The translations under genes and the position numbers were made by a program. A stretch of DNA of 64,000 bases from Dechloromonas aromatica (nom. nud.) (GTDB taxonomy: Bacteria; Pseudomonadota; Gammaproteobacteria; Burkholderiales; Rhodocyclaceae): contig JAFIHA010000020.1 in the NCBI GenBank assembly GCA_017848965.1, forward strand, positions 1 to 64,000, read 5' to 3'. Positions 57,098-64,000 of the stretch are shown here, in pieces (positions within the stretch are counted from its first letter, which is position 1; each line of letters opens with the position of its first letter). A model generated the notes under the pieces. That model searched no databases. It was not told the origin of the DNA and worked only from the letters and a program-made list of their open reading frames with translations.

Positions 57098-58329
57098 GCG
57101 CGGCGGGCTTCGCCAGCCGTATCGTCGACCGCGCGCCGGCGCTCGGCCAGCCGAATTTCCGGCGCTATTTCTACGGCCAGATCTGTTCCGTCCTCGGCAC
57201 CTTCATCCAGGCCGTCGCCATGTCCTGGCTGGTGTACCGGATCAGCGGTTCGCCGGTGCTGCTCGGGCTGACCGCCTTCCTGTCGCAGGCGCCGCAACTG
57301 GTGGTGGCGCCGCTGGCCGGCGTGATGATCGACCGCTACGACCGGCGCCGGCTGATGATCGGCCTGCAGTGCGTGTTTGCCGCGCAGGCCCTGGTCCTGG
57401 CCGGGCTGGTCTTCTTCGACGCGGTTGCCGTCTGGCACCTGCTGCTGCTCGCCGGCCTGCTCGGCGTCCTCAACAGTTTCGACCTGCCGACCCGGCAGAG
57501 CCTGCTGCTCTATCTGGTCGACGACCGGACGACGCTGCCCAACGCCGTCGCGCTCAATGCCGCGGTGGTGCACAGCGGACGCCTGATCGGCCCGCCGGTC
57601 GCCGGGCTGCTCCTTGCCGTCGCTCCCGAAAGTCTGTGTTTCCTGATCAACGCGCTGTCCTACCTGGGGCCGATTTCGGCGGTGCTGGCGATCCGCGCCG
57701 AAATTCCCCGGCAGCACGGCCTGAAGACCGCCAGCGCGCTGGTCGAGGTCGCCGCCTTCGTCCGTGCCACCGTGGACGCCAGGGTCGCCCTGCTGGCGGT
57801 GGCGATGGTCAATGTCACCGCGTCCTCCTACGTCGTGCTGATGCCGGTCTTCGCCAAGGAAGTGTTTGCCGGCAGCGCCCAGTCGCTGGGCTGGCTGCTC
57901 GGCATGGGCGGTGCCGGCGCGCTGGTCGCCTCGCTCTATCTGTCGACCCGGGCAAGGAGCGAAATCCGTCCGGACTTCGCGCTCGCCAGTTGCGCGCTTG
58001 CCGCCGTCGGCCTGCTCGGTTTCGCGCTGGCCGGCTACGTCGGCAGCCTGGCGCTGGCGCTGCCCATGGTCTGCCTGATCGGCGCCGGCATCGGCGCCAC
58101 CAACATCGCCGCCAATACCCGGCTGCAGCAACTCGCCCCGGAAGGACTGCGCGGCCGGGTGATCTCGATCTTCGGCTCGACCCGCTTCGGCTTCGATGCG
58201 CTGGGCGGTCTGCTCGCCGGCGCGCTGGCCTCGCTGCTCGGCGTGCTGCCGGTGGTCGGCGCGCTCGGCCTGCTCCTGCTGCCCACTAGTCTGGCGTTGC
58301 TCAGGCGGCAGCCTCGATCTCCTGGCTGA
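57094..58329 (+). CDS. MFS transporter (EntS/MFS_3-like)
   Basis: The 411-residue membrane protein has FRRYFYGQICSVLGTFIQAVAMSWLVYRI and the loop MIDRYDRRRLMIGL. EGLRGRVISIFGSTRFGFDALGGLLAG is typical of the enterobactin-exporter-like MFS_3 group. Export rather than import is the more common role. It is coupled to the aldo/keto reductase by ATGA and overlaps the 3' end of the convergent lysR gene by 29 nt. Substrate unknown. Confidence 0.88.
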   Translation: MSAAGFASRIVDRAPALGQPNFRRYFYGQICSVLGTFIQAVAMSWLVYRISGSPVLLGLTAFLSQAPQLVVAPLAGVMIDRYDRRRLMIGLQCVFAAQALVLAGLVFFDAVAVWHLLLLAGLLGVLNSFDLPTRQSLLLYLVDDRTTLPNAVALNAAVVHSGRLIGPPVAGLLLAVAPESLCFLINALSYLGPISAVLAIRAEIPRQHGLKTASALVEVAAFVRATVDARVALLAVAMVNVTASSYVVLMPVFAKEVFAGSAQSLGWLLGMGGAGALVASLYLSTRARSEIRPDFALASCALAAVGLLGFALAGYVGSLALALPMVCLIGAGIGATNIAANTRLQQLAPEGLRGRVISIFGSTRFGFDALGGLLAGALASLLGVLPVVGALGLLLLPTSLALLRRQPRSPG

Positions 58330-59209
58330 CCCGGTACAGCTTGTCGAGCAGCCAGCGCATCATCGGGTCGTGCTGGTAGCGCTGGTGCCAGATCGCGTAC
58401 ATCGGCATCTCCGGGCCGGCGAACGGCGTTGCGGTGCGGGCGAAACCGGCTAGCTGGTTGCCGCCCAGGCGGTGCGGCAGGGTCGCCAGGTAGTTCGAGC
58501 CCTTGAGAAAGGCGCGGATGCCGCCGAAGCTGGCGACGCTGACGGCGAAGCGGCGCTGGATGCCGCGGCTTTTCAGATGGTCGTCGATGTCCAGGTTGCG
58601 TTGCGGCTCGTAGACCACGGTGATGTGCTCGGCCGCCAGGTAGTCGGCGAGGTCGGCGGGGGGCGGGCGTACTGCCGGGTCGAAGAAGACCGCATAGCTG
58701 TCGTTGAACAGCCGGCGCTGCAGGATGTCGGCGCCTTCCGGCGGGCGCGGCGAAATGGCCAGTTGGCAGCGGTCCGAGCGCAGCAGTTCGGCGCTCGGGA
58801 TGTTGGACGGAATGACGCGCAGGCTGATTCCCGGCGCTTCTTCCTTGAGCAGCCCGAACAGCGCCGGCAGCAGCAGGTCGCGCTGCAGGTCGTTGGCGGC
58901 GATGGTCAGCGTTCGTTCGAGGCTGGCCGGGGTGAAGTCGGCCTTGCTGCCGAACTGGTGCAGGCGGTCGAGCAGTTCGCGCGCCTCGGCGACCAGCGCG
59001 CCGGCCTGGGCGGTGGCGACCACCGAGCGGCCGGACTTGACGAACAGCGGGTCGCCGACGATGCCGCGCAGCTTGTCGAGCATGTGGCTGACCGCCGACT
59101 GGGTGACGCCCAGGCGCTGCGCGGCGCGGGTTACCGAGCCTTCTTCATGGACGGCGATGAGCAGGCGCAGCAGTCGGCCATCGAGGTCAAAATAATCGAA
59201 ATCGTTCAT
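58301..59209 (-). CDS. LysR-family regulator divergent from the second ligAB pair
   Basis: The 302-residue regulator has a winged helix at 8-68 (LDGRLLRLLIAVHEEGSVTRAAQRLGVTQSAVSHMLDKL). The effector domain resembles the NodD/SyrM-like branch (LTIAANDLQRDLLLPALF). The ATG at 59209 has no ribosome site. A TATAAT box sits 7 nt before it, so translation could be leaderless. It probably controls the divergent dioxygenase pair through the inverted repeat in the gap; control of the larger lig operon is also possible. Confidence 0.9.
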   Translation of the reverse strand: MNDFDYFDLDGRLLRLLIAVHEEGSVTRAAQRLGVTQSAVSHMLDKLRGIVGDPLFVKSGRSVVATAQAGALVAEARELLDRLHQFGSKADFTPASLERTLTIAANDLQRDLLLPALFGLLKEEAPGISLRVIPSNIPSAELLRSDRCQLAISPRPPEGADILQRRLFNDSYAVFFDPAVRPPPADLADYLAAEHITVVYEPQRNLDIDDHLKSRGIQRRFAVSVASFGGIRAFLKGSNYLATLPHRLGGNQLAGFARTATPFAGPEMPMYAIWHQRYQHDPMMRWLLDKLYRVSQEIEAAA

Positions 59210-59211
59210 GA

Positions 59212-59228
59212 ATTGCATTATAAGCAAT
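59212..59228. promoter_or_regulatory. LysR-type T-N11-A box overlapping the lysR -10 element
   Basis: ATTGC-ATTATAA-GCAAT is a perfect inverted repeat containing the T-N11-A core. On the minus strand it includes TATAAT (59222-59217), which would be the lysR -10 box, so binding should repress lysR. The divergent ligA-like ATG is 103 nt away. Confidence 0.6.
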
Positions 59229-59330
59229 CTATTTATTTTGTTGTTCGCTGGATGGAGAATCCCTCTCGGGCTAAGGGTTATCGCAGTCCCTCAGCAAGCA
59301 GCGATTCACAACACTTACAGGAGACGCAAC

Positions 59331-59687
59331 ATGAGCATTCGTCCGCCAAAGCGAACGATTCCCGGCGCACCGATCTTCGATCACGAGGCCGCCCGGCGCG
59401 GTTACGCGCTGAACAAGATGTGCTATTCGTTCAACAGCAAGGCCAACCGCGACGAGTTCGTCAGCGATGAAGCCGCCTATTGCCGCAAGTTCGGCCTCAG
59501 CCAGGAACAGACCCAGGCCATCCTCGGCCGCGACGTGCTGTCGCTGATCCGCGTCGGCGGCGGCGTCTATTTCCTCGGCAAGCTGGCCGGTGGCGTTCTG
59601 GGCCTCGACATGCAGGACATCGGCGCCCTGCAGACGGGGATGAGCAAGGAAGAATTCAAGGCCAAACTGGTCGCGGCGGGGAACTGA
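59331..59687 (+). CDS. Extradiol dioxygenase small (LigA-like) subunit, second copy
   Basis: The 118-residue LigA-family subunit has PGAPIFDHEAARRGYALNKMCYSF, then FVSDEAAYCRKFGLSQEQ and LIRVGGGVYFLGKLAGG. It lacks the extended tail of the first copy and is clearly diverged from it. CAGGAGA precedes the ATG. It is paired with a LigB-like gene 3 nt downstream. It probably encodes a protocatechuate, gallate or 3-O-methylgallate dioxygenase; the substrate cannot be read from sequence alone. Confidence 0.92.
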   Translation: MSIRPPKRTIPGAPIFDHEAARRGYALNKMCYSFNSKANRDEFVSDEAAYCRKFGLSQEQTQAILGRDVLSLIRVGGGVYFLGKLAGGVLGLDMQDIGALQTGMSKEEFKAKLVAAGN

Positions 59688-59690
59688 ATC

Positions 59691-60527
59691 ATGGCAAAAA
59701 TCGTAGGCATCCTGACCACTTCGCACGTGCCGGCACTGGGCAAGGCGATCCATCTCAACCTCCAGCAGGACCCGTACTGGAAGCCCTTCTTCGACGGCTT
59801 CCCGGCGATCCGCGAATGGCTCGACCAGGTCAGGCCGGACATCGTCGTTTCCTGCTACAACGACCACGGCCTGAATTTCTTCCTCGACCAGCAGCCGACC
59901 TTCGCCATCGGCACCGCGCCCGAATACGTCAGCGAGGACGAAGGCTGGGGCATCCCGACGATGCCCAGCTTCCCGGGCGCCGAAGACCTCTCCTGGCACA
60001 TCCGCGACAGCCTGGTCCGCGACGATTTCGACATGGTCACCTGCCAGGAAATGCTGGTCGACCATGCCTTCACGCTGCCCATGGCGCTGCTCTGGCCGGA
60101 ACAGAAGTGGCCGGTGAAGAGCGTCCCGGTCTGCGTCAATACCGTGCTCTTCCCGTTGCCGTCGGCGCGTCGCTGCTACCGGCTGGGCGAGGCGATCGGC
60201 CGCGCCATCGCGGCCTTCCCGGAAGACGCCAAGGTCCTGGTGATCGGCTCCGGCGGCTTGTCGCACCAGCTGGAAGGCGAGCGCGCCGGCTTCATCAACA
60301 AGGAATTCGACCTCAAGTTCATGGACAGCATGGTGAACGACCCGACCTGGGCCACCCAGTTCTCCGACGTCGACCTGGTCGAGCAGACCGGCAACGAAGG
60401 CGTCGAGCTGCTCAACTGGCTGGTCGCCCGCGGCACCGTGCCGGGCGCGGTGCGGGTGGTGCATTCCAACTTCCACATCCCGATCTCCAATACCGCGGCG
60501 GCGACCATGCTGTTCGAGCCGGTCTGA
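59691..60527 (+). CDS. Class III extradiol dioxygenase catalytic (LigB-like) subunit, second copy
   Basis: The 278-residue subunit keeps all catalytic residues: H12 (TSHVPALG), H59 (YNDHGLNFF), H192 (GGLSHQLEGERAG) and the glutamate of TGNEGVELLNW (E236). Identity to the LigB at 54282-55136 is visibly moderate, so this is an old paralogue rather than a fresh duplicate. Known gallate dioxygenases DesB and GalA are single fused chains, so the separate subunits here favour a protocatechuate-type enzyme with altered substrate preference. Confidence 0.92.
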   Translation: MAKIVGILTTSHVPALGKAIHLNLQQDPYWKPFFDGFPAIREWLDQVRPDIVVSCYNDHGLNFFLDQQPTFAIGTAPEYVSEDEGWGIPTMPSFPGAEDLSWHIRDSLVRDDFDMVTCQEMLVDHAFTLPMALLWPEQKWPVKSVPVCVNTVLFPLPSARRCYRLGEAIGRAIAAFPEDAKVLVIGSGGLSHQLEGERAGFINKEFDLKFMDSMVNDPTWATQFSDVDLVEQTGNEGVELLNWLVARGTVPGAVRVVHSNFHIPISNTAAATMLFEPV

Positions 60528-60549
60528 GACAGGTCTTAGCCTAAAGAGA

Positions 60550-60578
60550 GAAGGGCGGGTCCGGGTGGCCCGCCCTTC
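60550..60578 (+). terminator. Hairpin after the second ligAB pair
   Basis: GAAGGGCGGG pairs with CCCGCCCTTC (10 bp, 9-nt loop) 22 nt after the stop. The following sequence has only a short T run, so it is a modest terminator. Confidence 0.6.
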
Positions 60579-60689
60579 GTCATTTGCGGCACAATGACGG
60601 CGCCGGCGCCGAAGCCGCCCGCGCGCTGCGGGCGCAGCCACTGACGCTTCACGTCGCCAACTGTCTGATTGCAACCGAAGGCGCATTCC

Positions 60690-61031
60690 ATGGAAAAGAC
60701 CCTACCCGAAGGACACCCCGACCTGCTGCGTATCGTCCAGGCGGCGCATGCCGATGTGCCGGCGGCCGATGCCAAACCCGCCGGCAATTCGCTGGCCGGC
60801 GCGCTCGCCGCCGCGCTGGGCCGCCAGCCGGGCGATGCCGAGGACCGCGAGAACATCGAATTCCTGATCCAGGTGCTGGCGGTCAATCGTGCCGAAGGCA
60901 ACATCGACGATGCGGCTTTCGCCGCGCTGCTCGAACGGATTGCGACGCGCGCCGGGCGCGCCGCGCTGGTCGCCAGCTTCACCGCCGAGCTCGAGGCCGA
61001 GCACGGCTACGCCGACGATCCGCCGGCCTGA
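60690..61031 (+). CDS. Small conserved-looking hypothetical protein
   Basis: The 113-residue acidic, alanine-rich soluble protein has no signal peptide or membrane segment. The C-terminal half is predicted helical (ENIEFLIQVLAVNRAEG and LLERIATRAGRAALVASF). I recognise no domain. The ATG at 60690 is preferred to an upstream TTG; GAAGG lies 8 nt before it. It is convergent with fpr, 14 nt between stops. Confidence 0.65.
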   Translation: MEKTLPEGHPDLLRIVQAAHADVPAADAKPAGNSLAGALAAALGRQPGDAEDRENIEFLIQVLAVNRAEGNIDDAAFAALLERIATRAGRAALVASFTAELEAEHGYADDPPA

Positions 61032-61045
61032 GGCCGGGGTCCCGC

Positions 61046-61822
61046 TTACTGTTCGACGAAGGCGCGCTCGATCACGTAGTCGCCCATCTCGCCGATGTGC
61101 TTCGAGATGTGGAAGCCGAAGCCGTCGAGCATGGCTGAGATTTCCCTGAGCATCGCCGGGCTGCCGCAGATCATGCCGCGGTCGGTGGCCGGGTCAAGCG
61201 GTGCGATGCCGAGGTCGGCGAACAGCTTGCCGGAGAGGATCAGGTCGGTCTGCCGGCCTTCGTTGCGGAAGGGCTCGCGGGTCACGGTCGGGTAGTAGAT
61301 CAGCTTGTCGCGGATTTCCTCGCCCAGGTACTCGTGTTCCTTGAGATCGTTCTCGATGTAGTCGTGGTAGGCCAGTTCGCTGGTCCAGCGGACGCCGTGG
61401 ATCAGGATGATCTTCTCGAAGCGCTCGTACATCTCGGGATCGTGGATCAGGCTCATGAACGGCGCCAGCCCGGTGCCGGTGGCGAACAGGAACAGGCGCT
61501 TGCCCGGGTTCAGGTCACGCAGCACCAGCGTGCCGGTCGGCTTGCGGCTGACCAGCAGTTCGTCGCCCGGGCGCAGGTGCTGCAGGCGCGAGGTCAGCGG
61601 GCCGTCCTGGACCTTGATGCTGAAGAACTCCAGGTGTTCCTCGTAATTGGCGCTGGCGACGCTGTAGGCGCGCATCAGCGGGCGGCCGTTCACCTCCATG
61701 CCGATGGTCACGAACTGGCCGTTGATGAAACGCAGGCCGGGGTCGCGCGTGGTGCGGAAGCTGAACAGGCTGTCGTTCCAGTGATGGACGGAAAGGACGG
61801 TTTCGCGGTTGAAGTTGCTCAT
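61046..61822 (-). CDS. fpr: Ferredoxin--NADP+ reductase
   Basis: The 258-residue FAD enzyme has the FAD-binding RAYSVASANYEEHLEFFSI and an NADP domain with FATGTGLAPFMSLI, ILIHGVRW, then MICGSPAMLREISAMLDGFGF. The length equals Fpr of Azotobacter and Pseudomonas. The C-terminal end FVEQ is the bacterial subclass I-like tail. It moves electrons between NADPH and ferredoxin or flavodoxin and helps in oxidative-stress defence. It is divergent from a LysR gene, as fpr/finR are in Pseudomonas. Confidence 0.97.
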   Translation of the reverse strand: MSNFNRETVLSVHHWNDSLFSFRTTRDPGLRFINGQFVTIGMEVNGRPLMRAYSVASANYEEHLEFFSIKVQDGPLTSRLQHLRPGDELLVSRKPTGTLVLRDLNPGKRLFLFATGTGLAPFMSLIHDPEMYERFEKIILIHGVRWTSELAYHDYIENDLKEHEYLGEEIRDKLIYYPTVTREPFRNEGRQTDLILSGKLFADLGIAPLDPATDRGMICGSPAMLREISAMLDGFGFHISKHIGEMGDYVIERAFVEQ

Positions 61823-61919
61823 GGTCGGCGGCAGGCAGGGAGGAAGTGAGTGCAGCTTAGGCTTGGTGCCTTTGAAACAAAAGCGGATAATTTTTCTATT
61901 CGTTATTGATGAAATCGAT

Positions 61920-62843
61920 ATGAAGTTCAGCCTGCGCCAGCTCGAAATCTTCGTCGCCATCGCCCGCAGCGAAAACGTCTCGCTCGCCGCCGGGCGGTTG
62001 GCGTTGTCGCAGTCGGCAGCGAGCAGTGCGCTGGTCGAGCTGGAGCGGGCCTACGACTGTCCGCTGTTCGACCGCGTCGGCAAGCGCCTGCACCTGAACA
62101 GCAGCGGCCGCGGCCTGCTGGCACTGGCCGAGTCGCTGCTCGCCCAGGCCGGCGAGGTTGACGACTATCTCGGCGGCGGCCGTCCCGGGCCGCTGGCGGT
62201 GGGGGCGACGCTGACCATCGGCAATTACCTGGCGACGCTGGTCGTCGTCGATTACATGCGCCGCTACCCGGATTCGCCGGTCAGCCTGCAGGTGGCCAAT
62301 TCGGAAACCGTTGCCGGCCGCCTGCTGCGGGGCGACTGCGATTTCGGCCTGATCGAGGGCGAGGTGGCGCATCCCGACCTGCTGGTCGAGCCCTGGCTGG
62401 CCGACGAGCTGGTCGTCTTCTGCGCGCCGGGGCACGCGCTGGCCGGCCGCCCGGCGGTCGACAGCGCGACCCTGGGCGAACAGTCCTGGGTCCTGCGCGA
62501 ACCGGGGTCGGGCACGCGCAGCCAGTTCGACCGTTGCATCGGCAGCCGCCTGCCGGCGTTCCGGTTGGCGCTCGAACTCGAGCACACCGAGGCGATCAAG
62601 CGCGCCGTCGAATCCGGCATCGGCCTCGGCTGCCTGTCGCGGCTGGCGCTGCGCGAAGCCTTCCGGCGCGGCAGCCTGGTCGAGCTGCCGACGCCGCAGT
62701 TCGACCTGCGCCGGCACTTCTACTTCGTCCGCCAGCGCAGCCGCCACCCCGGCCTCGCCGGCCGCCTGTTCCGCGAGGCCTGCCTGGCGGTTGGCGGCGG
62801 CGCCGCCGATACGGCGGGCCTGCAACTGCCGTTCATTCCGTGA
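61920..62843 (+). CDS. LysR-family regulator, FinR/YeiE-like
   Basis: The 307-residue regulator has a winged helix with FSLRQLEIFVAIARSENVSLAAGRLALSQSAASSALVELE and FDRVGKRLHLNSSGR, typical of the YeiE/FinR branch. The effector domain is about 90-295 (LAVGATLTIGNYLATLVVVDYM, WVLREPGSGTRSQFD). In Pseudomonas, FinR activates the divergent fpr gene under superoxide stress; the same layout is seen here. The ATG at 61920 is where similarity begins; there is only a weak ribosome site. Confidence 0.9.
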   Translation: MKFSLRQLEIFVAIARSENVSLAAGRLALSQSAASSALVELERAYDCPLFDRVGKRLHLNSSGRGLLALAESLLAQAGEVDDYLGGGRPGPLAVGATLTIGNYLATLVVVDYMRRYPDSPVSLQVANSETVAGRLLRGDCDFGLIEGEVAHPDLLVEPWLADELVVFCAPGHALAGRPAVDSATLGEQSWVLREPGSGTRSQFDRCIGSRLPAFRLALELEHTEAIKRAVESGIGLGCLSRLALREAFRRGSLVELPTPQFDLRRHFYFVRQRSRHPGLAGRLFREACLAVGGGAADTAGLQLPFIP

Positions 62844-63081
62844 GCCGGCACGATGCCAGGTGGCGCGCCGTATTCCCTGGCGCTGGCGGCACGGCGAGGA
62901 GCTGTTCGTTGCGCGCGGCGAATTCCCTCGCGTCGGCCGAACGGCGGCCGGATGAGCGGGAATGCCGGCGGCGCCGCGCCACTGCCGGCCTTGCGCGTTG
63001 GTGTAGAGTAGGCATCGGTTGCCGGCGCCGACCGGCGGCGAATCTTCCAACCGCGCGCGGTGCGTCTTCGTCAGGTGGTGC

Positions 63082-64000
63082 ATGATGGAAATCTGGATTC
63101 TGGTCTTCCTGATTCTGGGCTGTGGCCTGCTCGCCATGGCGGAAATGGCGATCGGCGCCAGCCGCAATACCCATCTGGCGATCCGCGCCGAGCAGGGCAA
63201 GGCGGCAGCGGCGGTGGTCATCGGCTTCCGGCAGAACGCCAGCCGCCTGCTTGGCACGACGCAGCTCGGCATCACCGCGTTGGCGATGCTCTCCGGCGTT
63301 TATGGCGAGGCGCTCTGGGTGCCGCGCGTCGAGGCCTGGCTGCTCGGCTTCGGGCTGACGGCGGGGCCGGCCTATGCGCTGGCGCTCGCCTTGGTGGTGA
63401 TCGTCATCACCTTCTTCTCGCTGGTTTTCGGCGAGGTGATTCCGAAGCGGCTGGCGCTGGCCCACCCGGAAGCCGTCGCCGAGGCGCTGTCCGGCCTGAT
63501 CGCCTTCCTGATCCGCTTGACCCGGCCGCTGGTTTCGGTCGTTTCGAAAACCGCCGACTGGCTGCTGCAGTTCTTCCCGCTCAAGGGCTCGGCGGAAGCG
63601 ACGGCGGCCGACGAGATCCGCTTCCTGATCGAAGCCGGGCGCAAGCACGGCGACCTCGACCAGACCGAAAGCGAAATCCTCGGCAACGTCTTCCGCCTCG
63701 ACAACCGGAAGGTGGCGGCGATCATGACGCCGGCCGCCGACATTGCCTGCCTCGACCTGAGCGAATCGCACGAAGCCAATATCCAGCTGCTGCGCGAGCG
63801 CGCCGTGTCGCGCTACCTGGTCAGCAAGGGCGGGCTCGGCAACGCGCTGGGCTTTGTCGACAGCGGCGACCTGTTGCGCGAACTGCTTTCCGAACGCGAA
63901 CTCGACTTCGGCAAGCTGGCGTTGCAGCCCCTGCAGTACGTGCCGGGCAGCCTGTCGCTGATCGGCCTGCTCGAATTCTTCAAGGCCAACCAGACGCAGA
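63082..64000 (+). CDS. CNNM/HlyC-CorC family membrane protein (partial, 3' end outside window)
   Basis: 306 codons are visible without a stop. An N-terminal DUF21/CNNM membrane domain (about 1-180) has ILGCGLLAMAEMAIGASRNTHLAI and VIVITFFSLVFGEVIPKRLALAHPE. A linker and the start of a CBS-pair domain follow (EILGNVFRLDNRKVAAIMTPAADI). The C-terminal CorC/HlyC domain must lie beyond the edge. Relatives take part in Mg/Co resistance or transport. ATG codons at 63082 and 63085 are both usable, with AGGTGG upstream. Confidence 0.93.
   Translation, partial: MMEIWILVFLILGCGLLAMAEMAIGASRNTHLAIRAEQGKAAAAVVIGFRQNASRLLGTTQLGITALAMLSGVYGEALWVPRVEAWLLGFGLTAGPAYALALALVVIVITFFSLVFGEVIPKRLALAHPEAVAEALSGLIAFLIRLTRPLVSVVSKTADWLLQFFPLKGSAEATAADEIRFLIEAGRKHGDLDQTESEILGNVFRLDNRKVAAIMTPAADIACLDLSESHEANIQLLRERAVSRYLVSKGGLGNALGFVDSGDLLRELLSERELDFGKLALQPLQYVPGSLSLIGLLEFFKANQTQ

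Overview
The window is a GC-rich (roughly 65%) stretch of a Gram-negative chromosome, gap-free and densely coded. RpoH, GluQ, NtrBC-controlled glutamine synthetase, a CIRCE element in front of rpoH, a DUF4124 protein and Burkholderiales/Rhodocyclales-type porin and lig genes point to a betaproteobacterium, most likely of the Rhodocyclales (Dechloromonas/Azonexus-like). That placement is inference from gene content; no 16S gene is present. Both window edges cut a gene: a giant adhesin at the left (minus strand) and a CNNM/CorC-type protein at the right.

Layout, left half. 1-4554: N-terminal 1518 residues of a LapA-type repeat adhesin. 4726-5586: rpoH, with a perfect CIRCE operator between it and divergent gluQ. 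6594-10145 (minus): rhodanese, nadA, a YbhP-like EEP hydrolase and clsB as one run. 10195-11361: cation diffusion facilitator. 11549-12964: glnA behind a sigma-54 promoter and two NtrC-like boxes. 13518-17760 (minus): RND pump and its lipoprotein adaptor, lying between glnA and its regulators glnL/glnG (17848-20366). 20377-24864: birA, coaX, a degenerate HD-GYP protein and a degenerate-GGDEF/EAL protein in tight succession. 24892-28545: SPFH-SHOCT protein, a Gly/Cys-rich protein, a GabD-type dehydrogenase and an NlpC/P60 lipoprotein. 28601-28677: tRNA-Arg(CCG). 28734-29903: Bcr/CflA-type MFS pump.

Right half (30-60.5 kb) is an almost complete lignin-monomer catabolic island. A TRAP importer, an AraC regulator with divergent pobA, and a MarR-LysR pair come first. 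An eight-gene operon follows (ech-vdh-acyl-CoA dehydrogenase-fcs-ech2-amidohydrolase-etfBA). Then come galD-MFS-porin, the protocatechuate 4,5-cleavage operon ligJKIABC with an aldo/keto reductase and an MFS protein, and a second ligAB-like pair with its own divergent LysR. Predicted flow: p-coumarate (or caffeate/ferulate) is imported, activated to the CoA thioester, cleaved to an aromatic aldehyde plus acetyl-CoA, oxidised to the benzoate, hydroxylated by PobA to protocatechuate, ring-opened by LigAB and taken through LigC, LigI, GalD, LigJ and LigK to pyruvate and oxaloacetate. No vanillate O-demethylase lies in the window, so only the p-coumarate and caffeate branches close here. The operon also carries an acyl-CoA dehydrogenase with its own ETF, a second crotonase and a metal-dependent hydrolase, which suggests a side branch for saturated phenylpropanoids. 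Regulatory structure is unusually legible: a perfect 19-bp palindrome at the predicted ech start site with a related copy before marR, and a 43-bp element repeated (36/43 identical) in front of the galD and ligJ operons.

60.6-64 kb holds a small unknown protein, fpr with a divergent FinR/YeiE-type LysR gene, and the truncated CNNM/CorC gene.
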